Under the pieces are notes generated by a model that was not told the origin of the DNA, did no database searches, and saw only the letters and a list, made by a program, of their open reading frames with translations. A program made the translations under genes and the position numbers. 7,246 nt of DNA from Bacteroidales bacterium (lineage in GTDB: Bacteria; Bacteroidota; Bacteroidia; Bacteroidales; UBA932), in contig JAFWPT010000161.1 in assembly GCA_017509375.1 (NCBI GenBank), positions 1 through 7,246 on the forward strand, in the 5' to 3' direction. Positions 1 to 7,246 of this stretch are shown piece by piece. Within the stretch, counting starts at the first letter, position 1, and each line of letters opens with the position of its first letter.

Positions 1-320
1 TTGTGTCCGAGGCCCAGAGAAACGGCGTCGGAGGAGCTTTCTACTATGCCGAGCGCATCAAGAACGAGTATCCCCAGTTTGACGCCCGGGTCACCATCCT
101 GGGCCACCTGCAGCGCGGCGGAATGCCCACGGCCTACGACCGCATACTGGCCTCCCGAATGGGCTATGCAGCAATCGAAGCCCTTCTGGAAGGCCAGAGG
201 AATGTGATGATAGACATCAAGAACGACGAGATAGTTTACGTTCCCATTGCCCGTGCAGTCAAGAACAACAAGCCCATCAACGAGGAACTCATTTCAGTGC
301 TCAACGTCCTGTCGATGTAG
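1..320 (+). CDS. pfkA: ATP-dependent 6-phosphofructokinase, C-terminal part (5' end outside window)
   Basis: PfkA phosphorylates fructose-6-phosphate to fructose-1,6-bisphosphate in the cytosol, the committed step of glycolysis. Only about the last 105 codons are visible; the frame is open to the left edge (first full codon at position 3) and ends at TAG 318-320. The visible part carries the family's sugar-phosphate site: Arg (nt 87-89), six residues before the His of HLQRGG (His 105-107, Arg 114-116), matching Arg243, His249 and Arg252 of E. coli PfkA by my recollection of that sequence. The following [10 protein letters not shown] stretch is nearly identical to the E. coli enzyme. The C-terminal tail has normal length, so the gene looks intact at this end. 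It converges with the minus-strand lipoprotein gene, with 11 nt between the two stop codons. A PPi-dependent variant is less likely given the close match to the short ATP-type enzyme, but the nucleotide-site residues are not in view. Confidence 0.93.
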   Translation, partial: VSEAQRNGVGGAFYYAERIKNEYPQFDARVTILGHLQRGGMPTAYDRILASRMGYAAIEALLEGQRNVMIDIKNDEIVYVPIARAVKNNKPINEELISVLNVLSM

Positions 321-331
321 GGCTTTGACCT

Positions 332-745
332 CTAATACTTCTGTGTGGCTTTTCCTTTGATTGCCACAGGATTGCCTTTGACGTCGGTACCGCTGATGTT
401 GAGGCTGTAATGAGTGTCGTCAACTTTCTTGACAGACATGGTGCCTTCCTTCATGGATGAATTATAAGCTCCGGAAATCTCAAATGTAATGCTCTTGGGA
501 TTGGCGTAGTAAGTCAAGTGGCCGGTAGTGGTCCTCTTGGTGTCGGCGTCCAGGACCAAGTTGAAAGTGATTTCGTCATCACTGACCAGAGCGGAGTAAG
601 TCATTATCTCCGCCTTGTTCCATGTCTGGCCTCCAATGGTTACAGTTGCATACTCGGTTCCGCTTCCAGGATTGTCGATTTCATCGCAGGAAATCAGGGT
701 CAATGCAGCCAAGGCTACAGCAATAAAAAACTTTTTCATATTCAT
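332..745 (-). CDS. Small predicted lipoprotein of unknown function
   Basis: The predicted product is about 137 residues with a clear lipoprotein signal peptide: a Lys pair, a hydrophobic stretch (FFIAVALAALTL), then the lipobox ISC with Asp-Glu directly after the Cys. Acidic residues just after the lipidated Cys resemble the Bacteroidota surface-export signal, so outer-membrane display is plausible but inferred. The mature part is rich in alternating Thr/Ser/hydrophobic residues, suggesting a small beta-sandwich or beta-barrel; I recognise no named domain and no catalytic motif. Start choice: ATG at 745 gives MNMKK; ATG at 739 (MKKFF) is an alternative and GTG at 748 is less likely. No Shine-Dalgarno sequence precedes it. 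It starts 6 nt after the stop of the large lipoprotein gene, so the two are probably co-transcribed and may act together. It is the last gene of the minus-strand run. Confidence 0.8.
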   Translation of the reverse strand: MNMKKFFIAVALAALTLISCDEIDNPGSGTEYATVTIGGQTWNKAEIMTYSALVSDDEITFNLVLDADTKRTTTGHLTYYANPKSITFEISGAYNSSMKEGTMSVKKVDDTHYSLNISGTDVKGNPVAIKGKATQKY

Positions 746-751
746 CACAAA

Positions 752-2989
752 TTAATCGTTATTCATTTCTATTTCAATTGTAAAGGTGTTTTCGTCTTTC
801 TTTACAAATTGATAATCATAAACGCTGTTTTTACCATCATAGGAGTTAGTGGACTTCATCATGAAAGACTGCATGCTCAGGTCCTTTCCGCTGTTGTAAT
901 AAGTACCGGGCGAACCTTTCTTCGGCTCAAGAGCCTGAAGCTTCACGCTGAGTTCATTCTTGTAGGTAACTCCGGCGGCCAGATTTCCTGTAAGGACGCT
1001 CTTGAAAGTGATATCCGCCAGGGATGCCTTTCCGAGATTCGTCTTAGCGTAATCTTTTATGTCGAACTGTATCCAGTATTCCTTACCGTCTTCTTTGTAA
1101 TGCCCATAGACGTAAAGGTCTTTGTCTTTGTTCCTGAGTTCGGATTTGAAAGTGCCGCCGGTCTCCTTCAGCACGCCGCCGACCTGGCTTGTAGTAGGGG
1201 CTCCGTTGTTCACATCCGGACAACTGACATATAATTTTCCGGATACGCGTACGTTTTTGGGTTTGGGAACGGGCGGCTCGAAAGACACCAGGACACTTGA
1301 GTTCAGATAAGTGTCGTCGTTGGTCATAAGACTCTTAACCGTAATCGTGGAAACTATCTGGGACTGTGCCTTGTTAAGGTCGGCAATGGGGAGTAACAAC
1401 GGCTCGTCATAAATCGCTTTCCCGGCATAAACCATCGATCTTCCTATGGCGTACCAGACATGGGTTTCAAGTCCTTCGGTCAGCTGTTCCACACTGATAT
1501 TATAGTCATCGTAGTCTTCCAGCAGCTCCTTTTTATATGCAACGTATCCTGGCACAAAACCACAACTGTAAACTTTGGGACCGGTGGTCTTGTACGGCAG
1601 GGAAACAGGTGCGGAGTTTGTGCAGTTGGCACCTACGTTAAGATTTCTGTAATCTATATCGGACACCAGCTCCCCTTTGCAGTACATAAGTGCAAAGTCC
1701 AGGTAGCTATCCGTATCGAAGAAATCCAACTTATTTTCATCCAGAAAGCTATCGAATATTTCGCTAACTCCCCACTTACCTTCTTTCTGAAGCTGTACCA
1801 AACGGACAATGGAGTTCTGGCTGGTCTTTTTGGCAAGATACTGAATGAATGAGGCCATAGCATAGCCGTAATTCTGATATACCCGATTCCCGGGGTAATA
1901 ACCTTGAGGATAAAAGGTCCTGATGAAAGGCAGATAATTTTCTTCTTCCGACACCGGAGAGCCTTTCAAGACTTTGGGGTCACGCATAAACTGCTCGCTC
2001 CAAACGGCCAAAGCCTCCGTGAACATAGTATATTCGTAGCCGATTATAGTCCAGAACTTACTCGGCAAACCAAAGTCCGGGTTGTACAACAGTGTGTGAG
2101 AGGCATGGAGAGTCTCGTGTATGACTGTGGTTTTGGCCATAGCCAAATCCGGAGAATTAGGATCCTTCAAGCCGCTCAAGTACTTTGAGACATTAAGCCA
2201 AATATGTCCCTTGGTCTTAAAAAAGGCCGGTTGAAGGAAACCGCCCCAAATTTCACTGTCCAGCACTTTGAGTTCGTAATAGATGGGGGGAATCTCAAAA
2301 CCACGCGCATACAGCATAGACTGTGCGGTAGGTATCCAATCAGTGACAAGAGCTTCGATTTGCTCGCGATAGGGCTTGTATGTGGACTTTTCCCAAAACC
2401 ACAGGTTCCAGCCATAGGTCCATTCCTTGCCGGGAGCTTTGGTCTTTACATCTGCTACCTTCTCGTCAGCCGCCACCAGGCCAATGGTAAACTGGGCGTT
2501 CTGGTCATTGTTGGAGTACGACTCAGGCACAGTAACATGAAACGCTCCGTTCTTGTATTGCGACTCCACTATACGTGTAGTTTTCAAAAACTTAGCCTCA
2601 CTGATGCTATAATACAGCGTCCTCACCGCAACCCTCACTTCCGAAGGGTCTCCGGAGTATAGTATGGATATAGTAGCCGGTTTCGCGGAACCGCTTTCCG
2701 GCATTGTTATCTGATAGAATTCAGACTTTTCATCGTTTTTGGAAATGGTGCCGGACTTAACTTTGGTAATGGCAACCTTGTCCTTGGCCCCGAAAGTACC
2801 GGACGGATAATCCAACGTCAAACCGTCCTTCTGAATGCTTCCGGCCGACGAACTTACGTCCTGCCAGTCGGCATTGGATACAACGGCGTCCGGCTTTTCA
2901 GGATCCTCCTTACCGCAAGAGGAAAAACCAATGAGAGTCATGGCGGCGCATGCGATGGCGGCGCAAAGGGCGGGGAGTCTTTTGGTCAT
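752..2989 (-). CDS. Large lipoprotein with HExxH zinc-peptidase-like (gluzincin / peptidase MA-like) domain
   Basis: The product is 745 residues from ATG at 2989. The open frame extends 19 codons upstream to 3046, inside rhaD, but only the 2989 start places a signal peptide at the N terminus: MTKR, a hydrophobic core, and lipobox FSSC with Cys25, followed by GKEDPE. Residues about 40-175 look like a beta-sandwich (ZU5- or Ig-like, tentative). A Trp-rich stretch follows at 190-199. Residues about 205-420 contain HETLH at 291-295, with another His at 298, then TEALAVW with Glu325 about 30 residues on, and a helical segment near 374-400 (YGYAMASFIQYLAKK). That order recalls gluzincin/peptidase MA folds, where two His and a downstream Glu bind zinc. 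Residues 430-745 are beta-rich, with Cys at 437, 456, 476 and 590. A secreted or surface protease role is inference; a non-catalytic binding protein is possible. It starts 10 nt after rhaD, separated by an AT-rich leader without Shine-Dalgarno. Confidence 0.82.
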   Translation of the reverse strand: MTKRLPALCAAIACAAMTLIGFSSCGKEDPEKPDAVVSNADWQDVSSSAGSIQKDGLTLDYPSGTFGAKDKVAITKVKSGTISKNDEKSEFYQITMPESGSAKPATISILYSGDPSEVRVAVRTLYYSISEAKFLKTTRIVESQYKNGAFHVTVPESYSNNDQNAQFTIGLVAADEKVADVKTKAPGKEWTYGWNLWFWEKSTYKPYREQIEALVTDWIPTAQSMLYARGFEIPPIYYELKVLDSEIWGGFLQPAFFKTKGHIWLNVSKYLSGLKDPNSPDLAMAKTTVIHETLHASHTLLYNPDFGLPSKFWTIIGYEYTMFTEALAVWSEQFMRDPKVLKGSPVSEEENYLPFIRTFYPQGYYPGNRVYQNYGYAMASFIQYLAKKTSQNSIVRLVQLQKEGKWGVSEIFDSFLDENKLDFFDTDSYLDFALMYCKGELVSDIDYRNLNVGANCTNSAPVSLPYKTTGPKVYSCGFVPGYVAYKKELLEDYDDYNISVEQLTEGLETHVWYAIGRSMVYAGKAIYDEPLLLPIADLNKAQSQIVSTITVKSLMTNDDTYLNSSVLVSFEPPVPKPKNVRVSGKLYVSCPDVNNGAPTTSQVGGVLKETGGTFKSELRNKDKDLYVYGHYKEDGKEYWIQFDIKDYAKTNLGKASLADITFKSVLTGNLAAGVTYKNELSVKLQALEPKKGSPGTYYNSGKDLSMQSFMMKSTNSYDGKNSVYDYQFVKKDENTFTIEIEMNND

Positions 2990-2999
2990 AATAAAAAAG

Positions 3000-3812
3000 C
3001 TATTTCGGCAGTCCGAAGACCAGCGAGAGTTCATGCATCTGTTCATCTGTCATGCCCTCGGGCTCAAAACCCATGCTACGGGCAGAAATATAGATCTGGG
3101 CTGCCTTGTTGAGCACGTCAACCTGGTCGAATGCGTCCATCACGTCCACATCCACGGCAAAAACACCGTGCTTTTCCCACATCACCACATCGTAATCTTC
3201 ATCTATCGCCTTTATGGTGGCATCCGCCAGCTCAATGCTGGACGGCAGCATGTAGGGTACCATGCCCAGCCCCCTGGGACAGAAAGCTTTGGTTTCCGGA
3301 ATCATGGACCAGAGCATGCGGGTGGCGGCATCTTTCTCCATCCACCTCCTGCTGTGAGTGAGGGCTACCAGCTCCACAGGGTGCGTATGGAGGCTGGCCC
3401 GGTACGGAGAGCCCTTGGCAAGAAGATAGTTATGAACGCTAAGGTGGGACGGCAGCTCGGAGGTAGGAGCGACCGGCTGGTCGGCCACTATCTCATAATG
3501 GGCACAATCTGGCAGGATGCGGATTATGGAGCCTCCAGCCATAGGAGCCCGGGCAAGGTCGCGCATACGCTTGCCTGTACCCTTGCAGTAGAACCAGCAG
3601 CCTTTGAGCTGAGGAAGGACGGTACCGATTGGCCTGGGCTCGCTGATGGCCGGCAGGGCCTGCATCTGCTCATCCACCCACTCGGTGATGTTTACGGTGA
3701 TATTGCCGCCGTTGCGCTCTGCCCAGCCTTTTTGCCAGAGGTATCCGGCCACCTCGGCAACTTTATCTACCTCGGCCTTGAGAGCCGGTCTGTTGTCCAG
3801 GATACTTGCCAT
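3000..3812 (-). CDS. rhaD: Rhamnulose-1-phosphate aldolase
   Basis: RhaD cleaves L-rhamnulose-1-phosphate into dihydroxyacetone phosphate and L-lactaldehyde, the last specific step of rhamnose breakdown; it is a cytosolic class II (zinc) aldolase. At 270 residues it is close to the E. coli enzyme (274). Visible signature residues: AERNGGNI near the N terminus (31-38), the catalytic Glu119 in PTSELPSH, zinc ligands His142 and His144 in LHTHP, and His215 in EKHGVF. These correspond to Glu117, His141, His143 and His212 of E. coli RhaD by my recollection. The ATG directly abuts the rhaA stop codon (TAA then ATG, no gap), which suggests translational coupling. The stop TAG lies 10 nt before the large lipoprotein start. 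All key residues are present, so I expect an active enzyme. A fuculose-phosphate or ribulose-phosphate member of the same superfamily is unlikely given length and neighbours. Confidence 0.96.
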   Translation of the reverse strand: MASILDNRPALKAEVDKVAEVAGYLWQKGWAERNGGNITVNITEWVDEQMQALPAISEPRPIGTVLPQLKGCWFYCKGTGKRMRDLARAPMAGGSIIRILPDCAHYEIVADQPVAPTSELPSHLSVHNYLLAKGSPYRASLHTHPVELVALTHSRRWMEKDAATRMLWSMIPETKAFCPRGLGMVPYMLPSSIELADATIKAIDEDYDVVMWEKHGVFAVDVDVMDAFDQVDVLNKAAQIYISARSMGFEPEGMTDEQMHELSLVFGLPK

Positions 3813-5063
3813 TTAGCGCTTGGATGTTACGTCTTTTTCGTACTGTTCAATGATGGGGATGAACTCTTCCCCCACAGGCACGCCGTTCTTGTAGTTGAAA
3901 TAATCGAACACGGCGCCGAAAGGCAGGGTCTTGGCCTCTTCCAGGAGCGCAAGGCGCTGGAAGCCACGGCCGTCGGACTCATCTTCGCGGAGTCTGGCCA
4001 GGGGTTCGAGCAGGGCGCTCAGGATGCACTTCTGAGTGGCCCTGGTGCCGATGACATAAGCTCCGATGCGGTTTATGCTGGCATCGAAATAGTCCAAGCC
4101 CACGTGGGCGCGGTCCAGACCGTCAGACCTCACAAGCTCCTTGAAGAGCTCCAGGGTCTGGTCGTTCATAATGGTCACATGGTCTGAATCCCAACGCACG
4201 GGACGGCTGACGTGCAGCATAAGTTCAGGCACGAAAAGCAGCAGGGACGCGACTTTGTCGGCTACGTTCTCCGTCTGCTCATAGTGGCCGGTATCCAGGG
4301 TGTAAATAACTTTGCGGGTAGCGCAGTAGCCCTCGTAAAAGTCCATTGAGCCCACCGTATAGCTTTCCAGGCCGATTCCGAACAGCTTCGCTTCCACGCA
4401 GCTCTTCATCCAGGGAAGTTCCTCGGCCAGAATCTCATCCAGGGCGTCGGCCAGGATTTCGCGGTAGTACTTGCGGTTGACGGTGAGGTCTTTGGAGCCG
4501 TCGTGTACCCAGATGTTCATTATGCAAGGGTCGTTCTGGGCTTTTCCCAGCACGTTCGCTATACGGCGGCAACGCTTGGTATGCTCGATCCAGAAGTCCC
4601 GGATGACGGAATCGGGGTTGCTCAGCGAGAGGTCACCGCTCTTGGGATGGGAGAAAGAAGTGGAATTGAAATCCAGCTTGAAATTGTTGGCCCTGGCCCA
4701 TTCAATCCAGCTCTGGAAGTGCTCCGGACCCACCTGGTCGCGGTCCACGAAACGGCCGCCGAAATCGCCGTAGATTTCGTGCAGGTTCACCCGGTGGTTG
4801 CCGGCAAGGAGAGTCTTCACGAATTCGAGATCCTTGCGTACTTCATCTATGTTGCGGGCACGTCCGGGATAATTACCCGTTGTCTGGATGCCACCGGAGA
4901 GGGCTTCGTCGCGTTCAAAACCGACCACGTCGTCGGTTTGCCAGCAATGGAGGGATATCTGCTGCTTTTCCAGTTCGGCTACAGCTTTGTCGGTATCAAC
5001 GCCAATGGCGGCATAGCGCTCCCTGGCGATTTCGTAGGCTTTGAGGATCTGTGCTTCTTTCAT
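3813..5063 (-). CDS. rhaA: L-rhamnose isomerase
   Basis: RhaA interconverts L-rhamnose and L-rhamnulose in the cytosol, the first step of the phosphorylative rhamnose pathway. The product is 416 residues, matching the 419-residue E. coli type. Metal-site residues are all visible: Glu233 in GLESY, Asp257 and His260 in LDTGH, His284 in LHVSRPVRWDSD, Asp292 and Asp294 in the same motif, and Asp324 in GLDYFDASINR. These align with E. coli Glu234, Asp267, His270, His294, Asp302, Asp304 and Asp334, so both the structural and the catalytic metal sites look complete. The ATG at 5063 gives a normal family N terminus. It follows the rhaB stop by 13 nt (leader AACATTATACCCA, no Shine-Dalgarno) and its own stop touches the rhaD start. 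In Bacteroides literature the same protein is often called RhaI. No internal oddity is seen. Confidence 0.97.
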   Translation of the reverse strand: MKEAQILKAYEIARERYAAIGVDTDKAVAELEKQQISLHCWQTDDVVGFERDEALSGGIQTTGNYPGRARNIDEVRKDLEFVKTLLAGNHRVNLHEIYGDFGGRFVDRDQVGPEHFQSWIEWARANNFKLDFNSTSFSHPKSGDLSLSNPDSVIRDFWIEHTKRCRRIANVLGKAQNDPCIMNIWVHDGSKDLTVNRKYYREILADALDEILAEELPWMKSCVEAKLFGIGLESYTVGSMDFYEGYCATRKVIYTLDTGHYEQTENVADKVASLLLFVPELMLHVSRPVRWDSDHVTIMNDQTLELFKELVRSDGLDRAHVGLDYFDASINRIGAYVIGTRATQKCILSALLEPLARLREDESDGRGFQRLALLEEAKTLPFGAVFDYFNYKNGVPVGEEFIPIIEQYEKDVTSKR

Positions 5064-5076
5064 TGGGTATAATGTT

Positions 5077-6495
<1,419 letters not shown>

Positions 6496-6498
6496 ATT

Positions 6499-7246
6499 CT
6501 AAGGGACGATGATATTGATTTGCTGGCCGGTATATTCCACTGTGAGAGGGAGCACTCCGGGAATTTCTCCGTCCGACTCCACCCTGTCCGGCTTGCCCAG
6601 GGGCGTAACCGTCAACCTGCGGAACTGTCTGGAAATGATGCCCGGCTGGACAGCGAAGTCTCCGGAAAATACGTGCAGCATAAGCTGTACGGCCTTGAAC
6701 GCGCTGACGTCGCCCATGATGGAAAGTTCCAGTTTTCCGTCGTTCCAGTTGCCGCCGTCGGCATTCTGCCTGAGTCCGCCGCCCCGGTAAACTCCGTTTC
6801 CTATGACTGCCGAGAACAGCCGCCCTTTGTACACCAGCTCGCCGTCGCACTCCACCAGCACCTGGCGGCGTTTCTTGGAAAAGACGGAGTAAGGGGCAAC
6901 AAGTTTGTAAAGGATGCCGCCCTTGTGTCCTCTCCGCTTGAGGTGGTTGGTGTAGTAACAGATATCGGCATCCAGGCCTATGCCTCCTATGTTTGCCATA
7001 CAGAACACTCCGTTGGATAAGGTGAGACGTACAATATCCTCCTTTGCGGTATTGCCTTTGAGAATACAATTTGCGGCCGCACTTATATCTTTAGGAGTCC
7101 TGGAACTACGTATCCAGTCGTTGCCGGTTCCATAAGGCAGTACCCCAAGCGTAAACTCCCCCATATCTATGCCCCTGGCATCGGAGAAACGCAGAAGTCC
7201 GGACATCACTTCATGGATGGTGCCATCCCCTCCTACCGCTATAAAA
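6499..7246 (-). CDS. Diacylglycerol kinase-like lipid kinase (YegS/DagK/BmrU family), N terminus outside window
   Basis: The family transfers phosphate from ATP to a lipid hydroxyl such as diacylglycerol, at the cytosolic face of the membrane. The frame is open to the right edge; 248 residues are visible and roughly 50 N-terminal ones should be missing from a typical protein of about 300. The edge begins with FIAVGGDGTIHEV, the conserved GGDGT nucleotide-binding motif. PYGTGNDWIR follows at visible residues 37-46 (family form PxGTxND), then ANIGGIGLDA, and IGNGVYRGGG with a downstream NDGKLEL segment, all typical of the C-terminal beta-sandwich of this family. A first Met inside the window (ATG at 7206) would exclude GGDGT, so the true start lies outside. 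The stop TAG (6501-6499) is 3 nt before rhaB. Substrate cannot be fixed from sequence: diacylglycerol, another lipid or, less likely, a sphingoid base. Its proximity to rhaB suggests co-transcription, though a lipid kinase has no known role in rhamnose catabolism. Confidence 0.92.
   Translation of the reverse strand, partial: FIAVGGDGTIHEVMSGLLRFSDARGIDMGEFTLGVLPYGTGNDWIRSSRTPKDISAAANCILKGNTAKEDIVRLTLSNGVFCMANIGGIGLDADICYYTNHLKRRGHKGGILYKLVAPYSVFSKKRRQVLVECDGELVYKGRLFSAVIGNGVYRGGGLRQNADGGNWNDGKLELSIMGDVSAFKAVQLMLHVFSGDFAVQPGIISRQFRRLTVTPLGKPDRVESDGEIPGVLPLTVEYTGQQINIIVP

Noticed and set aside
344..368. Hairpin TGTGGC/GCCACA as an intrinsic terminator
   Set aside because: Short stem, 13-nt loop, inside coding sequence and no following T run on either strand.
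518..1234. 238-codon open frame on the + strand
   Set aside because: It spans the convincing minus-strand lipoprotein genes, including both the signal peptide of one and the C terminus of the other, with no recognisable motif of its own.
2990..3046. Longer N terminus for the large lipoprotein (start at 3046)
   Set aside because: The extra 19 residues overlap the end of rhaD and would push the signal peptide inward; ATG at 2989 gives a standard lipoprotein N terminus.
2835..4187. 450-codon open frame on the + strand
   Set aside because: It lies antisense across the lipoprotein N terminus, all of rhaD and the end of rhaA, whose proteins have conserved catalytic residues. Its translation is rich in His/Gly/Leu and shows no known motif; it is a codon-bias shadow.
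5064..5076. TATAAT-like sequence (TGGGTATAATGTT) in the rhaB-rhaA gap as a promoter
   Set aside because: The TATAAT reads on the + strand, opposite to the genes here; Bacteroidota promoters use a different -7 element (TAnnTTTG), which I do not see in this gap.

Overview
The window reads as chromosomal DNA from a Bacteroidota member, probably order Bacteroidales. Two predicted lipoproteins carry Bacteroidota-style signals (Cys followed by acidic residues). Ribosome-binding sites are AT-rich with no Shine-Dalgarno match. The rhamnose enzymes look like the bacterial RhaB/RhaA/RhaD set. I cannot name genus or species.

Layout: the 3' end of an ATP-dependent 6-phosphofructokinase gene (pfkA) lies on the + strand at the left edge. 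Everything else, from about 332 to the right edge, is one tightly packed run of six genes on the minus strand. In transcription order (right to left) these are: a YegS/DagK-type lipid kinase (5' end outside the window), rhamnulokinase rhaB, L-rhamnose isomerase rhaA, rhamnulose-1-phosphate aldolase rhaD, a 745-residue lipoprotein with an HExxH motif, and a 136-residue lipoprotein. The intergenic gaps are 3, 13, 0, 10 and 6 nt, so all six could share one transcript. The run ends 11 nt from the convergent pfkA stop. No stretch of 300 bases lacks a gene.

Function: RhaA converts L-rhamnose to L-rhamnulose, RhaB phosphorylates it, and RhaD splits rhamnulose-1-phosphate into dihydroxyacetone phosphate and L-lactaldehyde. 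The dihydroxyacetone phosphate enters lower glycolysis, downstream of the PfkA step. No rhamnose permease, AraC-type regulator or lactaldehyde reductase gene is in the window. The core is well understood. The least explained part is the downstream lipoprotein pair, in particular the large one, which has a gluzincin-like zinc-peptidase signature and sits 10 nt after rhaD. I see no mobile element, CRISPR array, tRNA, rRNA or convincing riboswitch, and no clear evidence of a wholly new system.
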